From: Rhizobium sp. BG4 | GTDB lineage: Bacteria; Pseudomonadota; Alphaproteobacteria; Rhizobiales; Rhizobiaceae | Direction: 5' to 3' | Assembly (NCBI RefSeq): GCF_016864575.1 | Contig: NZ_CP044125.1 | Coordinates: 1,948,501-2,012,500, forward strand | DNA: 64,000 bases | Shown: in pieces, positions 34,126-43,026 of the stretch | How positions within the stretch are numbered: position 1 is the stretch's first letter | Layout: each line of letters opens with the position of its first letter | Program-made: the position numbers and the translations under genes | The notes under the pieces: generated by a model | What the model saw: the letters and a program-made list of their open reading frames with translations, nothing else | Told to the model about the DNA's origin: nothing | Database searches by the model: none

Positions 34126-37100
34126 ATGTCGAACGGGATCATAGCAAACTCGGTGATGAACGCTGCGGCCGGCATGCTGCTGCTTGCCACCGGCTTCGCC
34201 TCGTCGATCATCACCGCGCGCCTGCTCGGCCCCGAGGCGAACGGCATCGTCGCCTTCTCGCTGTGGCTCGTCGTCACCGGCGCTTCGATTGCCGAACTTG
34301 GCTCCAGCATCACGCTGCTGAAAACCCTGCCGCAGCTCAGCGCTCAGGGTTATGACAGCAGGAGGCGCATGGGCTTTGCGTCGATCCTCGTCACCTTCAT
34401 GGTATTCTCGACGGTGGTGCTGCTCGGGCTCTACGCGATCTTCTTCCTGTCGTCGGAGGAGATGCATTGGGCCGAAACCGCGCCGTCAGTGGCACTCGTT
34501 ACCGGCGCGCTGTTCTTCATTCAGGCGATCGGCTCCTTCGTCAAATTCTACCTGATCGGCGAAAAGCGGCTCGGAGACTTCTTCAAGCTGACGGTTGGCG
34601 TGTCGATCCTGCAGCTCGGCGGTGTTGCCATTGGTGCCGTCCTGCATGGCGTCGAGGGGGTGCTGATCGGTTATGCGCTCGGCCAGCTGGTGTTCTTCGT
34701 CGCGACCATGCCGATCCTCTTCGCCAAGCGGGACAAATGCGGTATCGCCTTCGGTGCGCTGGCCTCGTCCTCGGTGATCATCTCGACGCAGTTCCTGATC
34801 GATTCCGTCTTCATCAATCGCCTCGAACTGCTGTTCCTGCAGCAGTTCTGGTCGGTGGAGATGGTCGGCTATTATGCGATCGGCCTGTCGGTCGCCAATA
34901 TCGCCCTGCAGCTGCCGATCCAGATGACCGGGAGCTTGTTGCCCTATTATTCCGAGCAGCGCCACAGCAGCAAGGATGCCACGCTTCCCGTCGAAGTCTT
35001 CGCCGCCGTCACTCGCAGCATGGCCTATATCATCCTGCCGATGAGCTTCGGGCTTGCCGCCATCTCGGGCGTGCTCGTCGTCAGTGTCTTCGGTGAGGCC
35101 TTCCGCCCGAGTGGTCCCGTCGTCATGCTGCTGGCGCTCGCCGCACCCGCCTACACCTTCATGCAGATCCTCAGCCTCTACCTCCTGTCGATGGACCGGG
35201 TGCGCGATCGCCTGAAGACCAGTGTGATTGGTGGCCTTGTGATGGTAGGCGGTTGTTTACTCCTGGTGCCTAGTTTTGCGGCGGAAGGTGCGGCACTCGT
35301 TCGCATCGGCGTTTTTGTCGTGATGTGCGTGATCATGATCAAACAGACCGGATTTGGCAGTCAGCTGTCGACCCTCTATGTCAGCCTCGCGAAGGTGACG
35401 GCTGCCGCAGTCCTCTGCGCACTGGCAGCGCTTGCCGTGCTTGAGGTCTTCCATAATCCAGTTGGGCTCGTCCTCGCGATAATCGCCGGTGGCATTGCCT
35501 ATCTGCTGGCGCTGAAATTCCTCAAGGTCATTCCGCGGCAGGATGCGCTGGTCATCCGCTCGATCCTCGGCAAGGTTCCCTGGGCATTGCGTGGCCCCGC
35601 GCTGAAGGCCGCACAGTTCATCGCGCCGCTGCCACCTGAAAAGGACGGCGAAGCTTCTGACGCAGCGGTTCAGGAGCCCGCGGAAGGTGCCGGCCGCAGC
35701 GCTGCATTTCCGGTTGCCTTCGACGGAACGATCGGGCTTTTCATGCCTGAGAATCCTGCCGTCACCAAGCGTTCTTCGGCGGTGCTCTTCGTCAGCCCCT
35801 GGGGCTTCGAGGAAATGTGCAGCCGCAAGTTTTATCGCGTGGCCGCCGAGCATCTTTCGGATATCGGCGTTCCCAGCCTGCGTTTCGACTATCTCGGCAC
35901 CGGCGATGCGCTCGATTTCGGCAGCGAGCCGGCGACGCTGGCAAGCTGGGAGAAATCGATCCGTGCAGCCGCCGAAGAGCTGAAGTCGCTCAGCGGCTGC
36001 GACCAGATCATTCTGGCAGCTCAGGGCATCGGCGCAGCACTCGTGCAGCGCATCGGCGCGACGATACCCGGTGTCAGTGGCGTCGCGCTTCTGGCTCCCG
36101 TATTGAGCGGCCGCGGGTATCTCCGCGAACTCAACATGTGGGCGAAGATCATTCACGCCGATCTCGGCCTCAGCAAGGAACATGCGCCTGCCGACCAGGT
36201 GACGATCGCCGGTCTATTCATGCCGGAAGCGATCGCCGCCGAAATCCGCAAGCTCAATCTGAGCACTCCGGAAAGCATTGCTGCTGCCAAGTATGTTCTC
36301 TTCGAACATCCGTCGCGCGCCGGCGATTCCGCCTTTGCCGAAGCCTTGCGGGCCCTTGGCGCCAGCGTCGATGAGAAGGTGTTCGAAGGCTACGAGGAAC
36401 TGGCGACCAATCCGCTGTTTGCCAAGACGCCGATGGCCGTCGTCGCGGAGCTTGCCCGCTGGATCGAAGCGAACACCGTTCCCGATGCCACTGCAGCCAA
36501 CTCGGTCGTTCCAGCCGAAAACCAGATCCTGCGCGGTGACGGTTTCGAGGAGATACCGGTTCGCTTTGGTGATCATCATCATCTCGTCGGCGTTCTCAGC
36601 CGCCCGATCGGTGAGTCCCAGGGCAATTCGGTGATGTTCCTGACCACCGCCTATGACCGTCATGCCGGCTGGGGCCGGACGATCGTCGATATGGCGCGTG
36701 ATCTCGCCCGCCAGGGTGTCACGTCGCTGCGCTTCGATTCAGCCAATGTCGGCGACAGCGTTCCGCGCCCGGATGCGCCCGATCAGATTCTCTATTCAGC
36801 CACCCAGATCGAAGACGCCGTCTCGGCGCTCGATCTTCTGGAGGCGCATGTGCCGGGGCCGGTCATGGTCGCCGGGCGCTGCAGCGGCGGCTATGTCGCT
36901 TTCCGCGCCGGGATTGCCGACGAGCGCCTGAAGGCCGTCGTCTCGATCAATCCCTTCGTCTATTACTGGGATCCGGCGGTCCAGGTTGCCAAGGAGCACG
37001 TCGTTTCGGTGCCGCGCAGCGTCGATGACTACAGCCAGCGCCTGATGAATATCGAAACGCTGAAACGGCTGTTCCGCGGCCAGGTCGACGTGAAGGCCGC

Positions 37101-37431
37101 GTTCCAGAATTTCTTCATCGCCGTCGGCCGCCGCGTCTCCTACCGCTTCGCGCCGCTGATCGAGCTTCTGCCGCACAAGGGTCATGTCGCCCGCGAGGTG
37201 AAGCATGCCTTTGCCTCCTTCGGTAAGCGTAATGTGCCGCTGACGCTGATCTACAGCGAAGCCGATGTCGGCCTCGATCACATGTATTTCCACTTCGGCC
37301 CGGGTGGCCGCAAGCTGCAGCGCTATCCGAATGTGCGCCTCGTCATGCTTCAGGACGCCGACCATAACCTGACGCCGCTGGAATCGCGCCGGATCGTTCT
37401 GGAAGAGATCGCCAAGCTGGCGAAGGCTTAA
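34126..37431 (+). CDS. Flippase fused to two alpha/beta-hydrolase-like domains
   Basis: This is a 1101-residue three-part protein. Residues about 1-495 are a polysaccharide flippase of the MOP superfamily, with about 14 membrane segments. A charged, Pro/Ala/Glu-rich linker (500-527) follows. Hydrolase-like domain 1 (about 527-788) has AQGIG where G-x-S-x-G is expected, so Gly634 takes the nucleophile place. Domain 2 (about 799-1101) has GRCSGG with Cys919 there, and keeps a plausible acid (YSEADVG) and His (DADHN). The pair recalls the two exosortase-associated hydrolase types. It probably exports and modifies a lipid-linked glycan. It follows the glycosyltransferase by 69 bases and converges on another, sharing TTAA stops. 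Confidence 0.85.
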   Translation: MSNGIIANSVMNAAAGMLLLATGFASSIITARLLGPEANGIVAFSLWLVVTGASIAELGSSITLLKTLPQLSAQGYDSRRRMGFASILVTFMVFSTVVLLGLYAIFFLSSEEMHWAETAPSVALVTGALFFIQAIGSFVKFYLIGEKRLGDFFKLTVGVSILQLGGVAIGAVLHGVEGVLIGYALGQLVFFVATMPILFAKRDKCGIAFGALASSSVIISTQFLIDSVFINRLELLFLQQFWSVEMVGYYAIGLSVANIALQLPIQMTGSLLPYYSEQRHSSKDATLPVEVFAAVTRSMAYIILPMSFGLAAISGVLVVSVFGEAFRPSGPVVMLLALAAPAYTFMQILSLYLLSMDRVRDRLKTSVIGGLVMVGGCLLLVPSFAAEGAALVRIGVFVVMCVIMIKQTGFGSQLSTLYVSLAKVTAAAVLCALAALAVLEVFHNPVGLVLAIIAGGIAYLLALKFLKVIPRQDALVIRSILGKVPWALRGPALKAAQFIAPLPPEKDGEASDAAVQEPAEGAGRSAAFPVAFDGTIGLFMPENPAVTKRSSAVLFVSPWGFEEMCSRKFYRVAAEHLSDIGVPSLRFDYLGTGDALDFGSEPATLASWEKSIRAAAEELKSLSGCDQIILAAQGIGAALVQRIGATIPGVSGVALLAPVLSGRGYLRELNMWAKIIHADLGLSKEHAPADQVTIAGLFMPEAIAAEIRKLNLSTPESIAAAKYVLFEHPSRAGDSAFAEALRALGASVDEKVFEGYEELATNPLFAKTPMAVVAELARWIEANTVPDATAANSVVPAENQILRGDGFEEIPVRFGDHHHLVGVLSRPIGESQGNSVMFLTTAYDRHAGWGRTIVDMARDLARQGVTSLRFDSANVGDSVPRPDAPDQILYSATQIEDAVSALDLLEAHVPGPVMVAGRCSGGYVAFRAGIADERLKAVVSINPFVYYWDPAVQVAKEHVVSVPRSVDDYSQRLMNIETLKRLFRGQVDVKAAFQNFFIAVGRRVSYRFAPLIELLPHKGHVAREVKHAFASFGKRNVPLTLIYSEADVGLDHMYFHFGPGGRKLQRYPNVRLVMLQDADHNLTPLESRRIVLEEIAKLAKA

Positions 37432-38585
37432 GCGCTGGCTTTGAAAGCCGGGATGCCGAGCGACCGGTAGAGCTCGATATAGAGCCCGGCGACATGATCC
37501 CAGGAATAGGGGCGGGCTGCCGCTATCAACGCTTCACGCATGGCCGTCGGGTTTGCAGAGATCGCATCGAATGCCGCGCCGATCGCATCGGCTGCTGTCC
37601 CGGCGTCGCTGAAATCCGTGATCGTCACCGGTGCCTGACGCTCCGCGAGGGCGCGGTAGGCTGCATTGCCGTTTAGAACGGGATAGAGCCCGGCGCTCAT
37701 GGCCTCTAGTGCGACGAGGCCGAAGCCTTCGTATTCCGAGGCGGAGGCGAAGAGCGAGGCACCCGAGACCAGTGCCCGGATGGCCTCGTTGTCGATGCCG
37801 ACATGCAGGCCGACCGATTGGTCGAGATTGCGCGCGGTGATTTCGGCGCGCAGATCGCCGGCCTTGAGATCGGATTCCGAGCCGACGATATCGAGATGCC
37901 AGGACGTGTCGCGGCCCGTCAGCACCCGCATGGCGTCGAGGAGATGATCCAGACGCTTGTTTACCGAGAAGCGGCCGATGGTGACGATCCGGCGAAGCGG
38001 GGTGCGCGATGCGCTATCGGCGAACTTGCCGATATCGACGCCGTTCTCGATCAGCACCGTATTCGGGGCGATCTGCGAGAACTGGGCGATATCCGAGGTG
38101 CTGCAGCCGATGACACGGCGGTAATTCATCGCCGACAGCCGCGTCAGCGTCTGGAACCAGACCTTCTTCAGTGCGGCGTATTTCTGCGTATGGAAGAAGC
38201 CGCCATGGGTGGTCACCACCATCGGCTTTCGATGCAGGATCCGGCCGATCGCCAGCGCATCGAAGAAGAAGTCGATGGCGTGAACATGCACGAGATCGGC
38301 ATCGCCGAGATGGCGGAAGACCTGTGGGGCGATCGGGTAGCGCGTGCTGCCGGACCAGGGAATGCGGACGACCTCGATACCGTCGATGGTTTCGCGCGGC
38401 GGCAGCTTGCGGTCGCGGGCGGTAAAGAGCGTATCGAGCGTTACGACGCGGACGCGGAAGCTGCGTCTTGCGGTTTCACGCGCCAGATTGGCGACGACGT
38501 CTTCGAGGCCGCCGCGGTTCGGCAGGAACTGGCGCACGACATGGACGATCAGCGGCGCGTTTGTCCTCTGCGCATTCGTGGTCAT
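37428..38585 (-). CDS. Glycosyltransferase, GT4 family (convergent)
   Basis: This is a 385-residue GT-B glycosyltransferase. The N-terminal domain opens IVHVVRQFLPNRGGLEDVVANLA, a standard GT4 loop, with VVTTHGGFFHT further in. The donor domain has IGRFSVNKRLDHLLDAM and the E-x7-E element SEYEGFGLVALEAM. It is transcribed against the flippase fusion gene and overlaps its stop (TTAA). Sequence similarity to exopolysaccharide transferases plus position suggests it serves the same glycan. ATG 38585 (MTTNAQRTNAP) is the most likely start; the frame extends to 38684. Confidence 0.85.
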   Translation of the reverse strand: MTTNAQRTNAPLIVHVVRQFLPNRGGLEDVVANLARETARRSFRVRVVTLDTLFTARDRKLPPRETIDGIEVVRIPWSGSTRYPIAPQVFRHLGDADLVHVHAIDFFFDALAIGRILHRKPMVVTTHGGFFHTQKYAALKKVWFQTLTRLSAMNYRRVIGCSTSDIAQFSQIAPNTVLIENGVDIGKFADSASRTPLRRIVTIGRFSVNKRLDHLLDAMRVLTGRDTSWHLDIVGSESDLKAGDLRAEITARNLDQSVGLHVGIDNEAIRALVSGASLFASASEYEGFGLVALEAMSAGLYPVLNGNAAYRALAERQAPVTITDFSDAGTAADAIGAAFDAISANPTAMREALIAAARPYSWDHVAGLYIELYRSLGIPAFKASA

Positions 38586-38723
38586 GCCTGCCGTTACTTC
38601 CAAAGCAATACTCCTGACCCGCGCGGCCGTACAGCCGGACGAAATACCCGATCGCCTTAAAGCCGGGTTTACGGTGCTGCGCACGGCTGGAAATCTTGCG
38701 AAGACGGTTAATCGCCGGACGGC

Positions 38724-38960
38724 TCAGAAAGCCTTGAAAGTCAGTGTCGTCAGCGAACGGACGATGCCCGGGATATTGGCGATGTTGTCGTTGATGAACT
38801 TGCCGATATCCTGGCCTTCTTCGATATAGACCTTCAGCAGCAGATCGTAATCGCCGCTGGTCGAATAGAGCTCAGAAACACGTTCCGTCTGGTAGATGGC
38901 GTCGGCGACTTCGTAGGTCTTGCCGGGGGCGCACTGGAGCTGGACGAAAATGGGCTTCAT
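38724..38960 (-). CDS. Stand-alone Lrp/AsnC ligand-binding (RAM) domain protein
   Basis: This is a 78-residue protein comprising only the RAM domain (regulation of amino acid metabolism) of Lrp/AsnC regulators, MKPIFVQLQCAPGKTYEVA...SGDYDLLLKVYIEEG. The DNA-binding HTH is absent, and the length shows this is a complete gene rather than a fragment: it has its own start after GGAAAGTC. Such stand-alone RAM proteins form amino-acid-binding oligomers and may modulate full-length Lrp proteins. It lies downstream of the LysR gene on the same strand, next to an amino-acid catabolic operon. Confidence 0.88.
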   Translation of the reverse strand: MKPIFVQLQCAPGKTYEVADAIYQTERVSELYSTSGDYDLLLKVYIEEGQDIGKFINDNIANIPGIVRSLTTLTFKAF

Positions 38961-39027
38961 GGGACTTTCCTGCGGATCGGATGCTGTTGGCGCGCATAAT
39001 GCGCGAAAGCTCTCCCTGGATGCAAGC

Positions 39028-39918
39028 TCAAGACTTGGCTTCTGCCTCTATCCACTCGCGAAAGGCGGCAAGCGGGGCGTAATCGGCGCGTTCGGAGGGG
39101 TAGGCGAGATAGTAGCAGTCGCGGCTTTCGATCTCCCGGTCGATCGCGGCGACGAGATCTCCGCGCTTCAGTTCGTCCTGGATCAGGAAGGTCGGCAGCA
39201 AGGCGACGCCGAGGCCGGCGACGGCAGCCTGTGCTGCGGTGGCGAACTGGTCGAACAGCATGCCGTGAAGGCTCTGGAAGGCGACGCCGTTTTCGGCAAA
39301 CCAGATCTCCCAGGCGTCCGGCCGCGTCGTCAGATGCAGTAGCGGCAGGTCCAGCAGGTCCTCCGGCTTGCTGATCGCATGCTCCCTCAGGAACTGCGGG
39401 CTGCAGGCCGGAACCGTCTTCTCCGACATCAGAAAGGTCAGCTCGGCACCCGGCCAGTGCGGGTGACCGAAATGGATCGCGGCATCGATGGCATCGAGGC
39501 GGAAATCGAAGGAGGAGAGCCGGGTAACGAGATTGATCGTGACGCCCGGATTTTTGCGCAGGAAGCCTCCCAACCGCGGCGCCAGCCAGCGCGTGCCGAA
39601 GGTCGGCAGGATCGCCAGATTGAGCGTGCCGCCATGCGGGTTGGCCCGGAGGTTCAAAGAGGCGCTGGAAATGCGGCGCAACGCTTCCCGGATTTCTCGC
39701 GCGTAGCTGTCTCCTGCCAAGGTCAGCCTGACGGTCTGGCGTTCGCGCAGGAACAGTTCGACGCCGAGCTGTTCTTCGAGCGCCTTGATCTGCCGGCTGA
39801 CGGCGCTCTGGGTGAGGTCCAGCTCGCGAGCTGCGGCGGTGACGCTGCCGGTGCGTGCCACCGCTTCGAAGGCGGCAAGCAGGGAGATCGATGGCAGAAA
39901 ACGGCGTGATGCGAGCAT
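39028..39918 (-). CDS. LysR-family regulator divergent from the pipecolate-type operon
   Basis: This is a 296-residue LysR regulator of the GcvA-like group. The HTH lies at about 18-45 (GSVTAAARELDLTQSAVSRQI) and the ligand-binding domain at about 95-290 with VAGLGVALLPTFLIQDEL. It diverges from the amaA-like oxidase gene, and a TTC-N7-GAA palindrome of LysR type lies 5 bases upstream of its own start, so autoregulation and activation of the divergent operon are likely. The inducer is probably lysine-derived, by context. Confidence 0.88.
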   Translation of the reverse strand: MLASRRFLPSISLLAAFEAVARTGSVTAAARELDLTQSAVSRQIKALEEQLGVELFLRERQTVRLTLAGDSYAREIREALRRISSASLNLRANPHGGTLNLAILPTFGTRWLAPRLGGFLRKNPGVTINLVTRLSSFDFRLDAIDAAIHFGHPHWPGAELTFLMSEKTVPACSPQFLREHAISKPEDLLDLPLLHLTTRPDAWEIWFAENGVAFQSLHGMLFDQFATAAQAAVAGLGVALLPTFLIQDELKRGDLVAAIDREIESRDCYYLAYPSERADYAPLAAFREWIEAEAKS

Positions 39919-39922
39919 ATCT

Positions 39923-39939
39923 CATTCCATTTCAGAATG
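39923..39939. promoter_or_regulatory. LysR-type operator (T-N11-A palindrome)
   Basis: CATTC-N7-GAATG is a perfect inverted repeat containing the LysR consensus T-N11-A. It lies immediately upstream of the LysR gene, in the 188-base divergent region facing the oxidase gene. Confidence 0.6.
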
Positions 39940-40106
39940 ACCTGTTTCCGAAACGTCGATATTCACTCCAATAAGCGCTTTGTAAAGAATGGTTTGCCGC
40001 AATTTTGGAATGAACTGGCGCCGTGAAAGCCCTGCCGTCAGACGCTTTCGCAGGCCGTCCGGTAGCGGTAGATTAACCGCGATTTTGCCTTGGGATGGAA
40101 CGACCG

Positions 40107-41390
40107 ATGTTGAATGATCCGCGCTCGCACGGGCTCTGGGAAAAGACCGCTCCGCAACCGCCTGTCACCGTGCCGCTTCAGGGCGCAGTCGAGGCCGATG
40201 TGGTGATCGTCGGCGGCGGCTATACCGGCATCTCTTCCGGCCTGCATCTGGCGGAAGCCCGGACGAAGGTCGTTCTGCTCGAAGCCAAGGAGATCGGCTT
40301 CGGCGGCGCCGGCCGCAATGTCGGCCTGATCAATGCCGGCATGTGGGTGATGCCCGACGATCTTCCCGGCGTTCTCGGCGAGGTCTATGGCGAGCGGCTG
40401 CTCGATATGCTCGGCAATGCGCCGCGTCTGGTCATGGAGCTGATCGACAAGCATGGGATCGCCTGCGAGCTCGAAAAGAACGGCACGCTGCATTGCGCCG
40501 TCGGCGCCGAGGGCCTCAAGGAGATCGAGGACCGGGCGGAGCAATGGGGCAGGCGCGGTGCGCCGGTAACCTTGCTCGACGCGGCGGAAACCGCCCGCCG
40601 GATCGGCAGCGACGCCTATGCGGGCGCGCTGCTCGACATGCGCGCCGGCACGCTGCAGCCGCTCGCTTATGCGCGCGGGCTGGCGCATGCTGCCGTCAAG
40701 GCCGGCGTCTCGCTGCACACGGCAAGTCCGGTGACCGTCACCGAGCGCAAGGGCGCCAAATGGGTGGTGAAGACGGAAAGGGGGTCTGTTACCGCCGACT
40801 GGATCATCGTCGCCACCGACGCTTACAGCACCGGCCCCTGGGAGCAGGTGCGCACCGAGCAGGTCCATCTTCCCTATTTCAATCTCGCCACCACGCCGCT
40901 CAGCGACAATCTGCGCAAGTCGATCCTGCCCGGCCGCGAAGGCGTCTGGGATACCAAGGAGATCCTGTCGTCCTTCCGCATGGATCAGGCCGGCCGCCTC
41001 GTCTTCGGCAGCGTCGGGGCATTGCGTAATACCGGTATTTCCGTCCACAAGAACTGGGCGAAGCGCTCGCTGCGGAAACTCTTCCCGCAGATCGGCGAGG
41101 TCGAGTTCGAATGCGAGTGGTACGGTAAGATCGGCATGACCGACAATGCTCTGCCGCGCTTCCACAAGTTTGCCGAAAACGTCGTCGGTTTTTCGGGCTA
41201 TAATGGCCGCGGCATTGCGCCGGGCACGGTCTTCGGGCGTACGCTGGCGCAGCATATTCTCGGCCAGATCAGCGAAGCCGAGCTGCCGCTGCCGCTGACC
41301 GACCCTCGCGAGCCGGGGTTCCGGGCAATCAAGGAAATGTGGTACGAAGCCGGCGCCCAAGTTGCCCACTTCGCCGATGCACGTTTTTAA
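40107..41390 (+). CDS. FAD-dependent amino acid oxidase/dehydrogenase (AmaA-like L-pipecolate oxidase)
   Basis: This is a 427-residue DAO-family flavoprotein. The Rossmann motif DVVIVGGGYTGISSGLHLA is at about 32-50, FGGAGRNVGLINAGMW follows, and the C-terminal FAD contact is VVGFSGYNGRGIAPGT. The size and family match AmaA of Pseudomonas putida, which oxidises L-pipecolate to delta1-piperideine-6-carboxylate. The assignment rests on the next gene, an AmaB-type dehydrogenase, 21 bases downstream. Alternatives are a different cyclic or N-substituted amino acid oxidase (sarcosine, putrescine-type). ATG 40107 (MLNDPRSHGLW) has the better Shine-Dalgarno; the alternative is 40095. Confidence 0.75.
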   Translation: MLNDPRSHGLWEKTAPQPPVTVPLQGAVEADVVIVGGGYTGISSGLHLAEARTKVVLLEAKEIGFGGAGRNVGLINAGMWVMPDDLPGVLGEVYGERLLDMLGNAPRLVMELIDKHGIACELEKNGTLHCAVGAEGLKEIEDRAEQWGRRGAPVTLLDAAETARRIGSDAYAGALLDMRAGTLQPLAYARGLAHAAVKAGVSLHTASPVTVTERKGAKWVVKTERGSVTADWIIVATDAYSTGPWEQVRTEQVHLPYFNLATTPLSDNLRKSILPGREGVWDTKEILSSFRMDQAGRLVFGSVGALRNTGISVHKNWAKRSLRKLFPQIGEVEFECEWYGKIGMTDNALPRFHKFAENVVGFSGYNGRGIAPGTVFGRTLAQHILGQISEAELPLPLTDPREPGFRAIKEMWYEAGAQVAHFADARF

Positions 41391-41411
41391 GAACAAGAAG
41401 GTTGGAAACAC

Positions 41412-42950
41412 ATGACCATCGCTAGCCTCGATCTCGCAGCCGAAACGAAGAAGCTGCTTTCCGAACTCGGCGTCGATGCCGCCCGCTATACCGGCGGCAC
41501 GCTGCGCGTCACCTCGCCCGTCACTGGCAAGGAAATCGGTGCACTGAAGGAAGATACCGTTGCCGACGCCAAGAAGGCGATCGATGCAGCACATAAGGCC
41601 TTTGCCGAATGGCGTGCCGTTCCGGCGCCGAAGCGCGGCGAGCTCGTCCGCCTGCTCGGAGAAGAGCTGCGCGCCGCCAAGGGCGCGCTGGGCCGTCTCG
41701 TCTCGATCGAAGTCGGCAAGATCACGTCCGAAGGCCTCGGCGAAGTTCAGGAAATGATCGACATCTGCGATTTCGCCGTCGGTCTTTCCCGTCAGCTTTA
41801 CGGCCTGACGATCGCCACCGAGCGTTCCGAGCACCGCATGATGGAAAGCTGGCATCCGCTCGGCGTCGTCGGCATCATCTCGGCCTTCAACTTCCCGGTC
41901 GCCGTCTGGTCGTGGAATGCAGCGCTGGCGCTGGTCTGCGGCAATGCAACGGTCTGGAAGCCGTCCGAAAAGACGCCGTTGACGGCGCTTGCGACGCAAG
42001 CGCTGTTCGAGCGGGCGCTGAAGCGCTTCGTCGCCGAAGGCGGCAAGGCGCCGGCAAATCTCTCGACGCTGCTGATCGGCGGCCGCGATGTCGGTGAAGT
42101 CCTCGTCGACCATCCCAAGGTGCCGCTGGTTTCGGCAACCGGCTCGACCGCCATGGGCCGCGCCGTCGGTCCGCGCCTGTCGCAGCGGTTCGCCCGCGCC
42201 ATCCTCGAACTCGGCGGTAACAATGCCGCGATCATCTGCCCGACGGCCGATCTCGACCTGACGCTGCGCGGCGTTGCCTTTTCCGCCATGGGCACGGCCG
42301 GTCAGCGCTGCACGACGCTGCGCCGCCTCTTCGTGCATGACAGCGTCTACGACAAGCTCGTTCCGCGTCTGCAGAAGGCTTACGGCTCGGTCACCATCGG
42401 CAATCCGCTGGAAAGCGGCACGCTTGTCGGCCCGCTGATCGACAAGGCGGCCTTCGACAAGATGCAGGCGGCCCTTTCCGAAGCCAAGTCGGAGGGCGGC
42501 AAGGTCACCGGTGGCGAGCGCGTCGAGAACGGCGCCGGCGAAGCCTTCTACGTTCGCCCGGCTCTGGTTGAGATGCCGTCGCAGACGGGTCCCGTTGTCG
42601 ACGAGACCTTCGCGCCGATCCTCTACGTCATGAAGTACAGCGATTTCGACGATGTACTTGAGCTGCACAATGCCGTGCCGCAGGGCCTCTCCTCGTCGAT
42701 CTTCACCAACGACATGCGCGAAGCGGAAACCTTCGTCTCCGCCCGCGGTTCGGATTGCGGCATCGCCAACGTCAATCTCGGCCCATCCGGTGCCGAAATC
42801 GGCGGTGCTTTCGGTGGAGAGAAGGAAACCGGCGGCGGCCGTGAATCCGGTTCGGATGCGTGGAGGGCCTATATGCGCCGCGCGACCAACACCATCAATT
42901 ACGGCAAGACGCTGCCGCTCGCACAGGGCGTCAAGTTCGACGTCGAATAA
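41412..42950 (+). CDS. amaB: Aldehyde dehydrogenase AmaB-type (alpha-aminoadipate semialdehyde/piperideine-6-carboxylate dehydrogenase)
   Basis: This is a 512-residue NAD-dependent aldehyde dehydrogenase of the ALDH7/antiquitin group. The catalytic Cys is C300 (GQRCTTLRR) and the general base Glu lies in ILELGGNNAAI. FGGEKETGGGRESGSDAWRAYMRR is the family C-terminal signature (long form seen near residues 470-495) that recognises the aminoadipate carboxylate. It converts L-2-aminoadipate semialdehyde to L-2-aminoadipate in lysine/pipecolate breakdown. It follows the AmaA-like oxidase by 21 bases, and a DpkA-like reductase gene follows by 76. Confidence 0.9.
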   Translation: MTIASLDLAAETKKLLSELGVDAARYTGGTLRVTSPVTGKEIGALKEDTVADAKKAIDAAHKAFAEWRAVPAPKRGELVRLLGEELRAAKGALGRLVSIEVGKITSEGLGEVQEMIDICDFAVGLSRQLYGLTIATERSEHRMMESWHPLGVVGIISAFNFPVAVWSWNAALALVCGNATVWKPSEKTPLTALATQALFERALKRFVAEGGKAPANLSTLLIGGRDVGEVLVDHPKVPLVSATGSTAMGRAVGPRLSQRFARAILELGGNNAAIICPTADLDLTLRGVAFSAMGTAGQRCTTLRRLFVHDSVYDKLVPRLQKAYGSVTIGNPLESGTLVGPLIDKAAFDKMQAALSEAKSEGGKVTGGERVENGAGEAFYVRPALVEMPSQTGPVVDETFAPILYVMKYSDFDDVLELHNAVPQGLSSSIFTNDMREAETFVSARGSDCGIANVNLGPSGAEIGGAFGGEKETGGGRESGSDAWRAYMRRATNTINYGKTLPLAQGVKFDVE

Positions 42951-43026
42951 GGGCGCTTGCATTGCAGCATCGGGGGCGATGACGTAACACCGTCGTCGCC
43001 CTTTTCTTTGTTCCAAGGTCCTTCCC

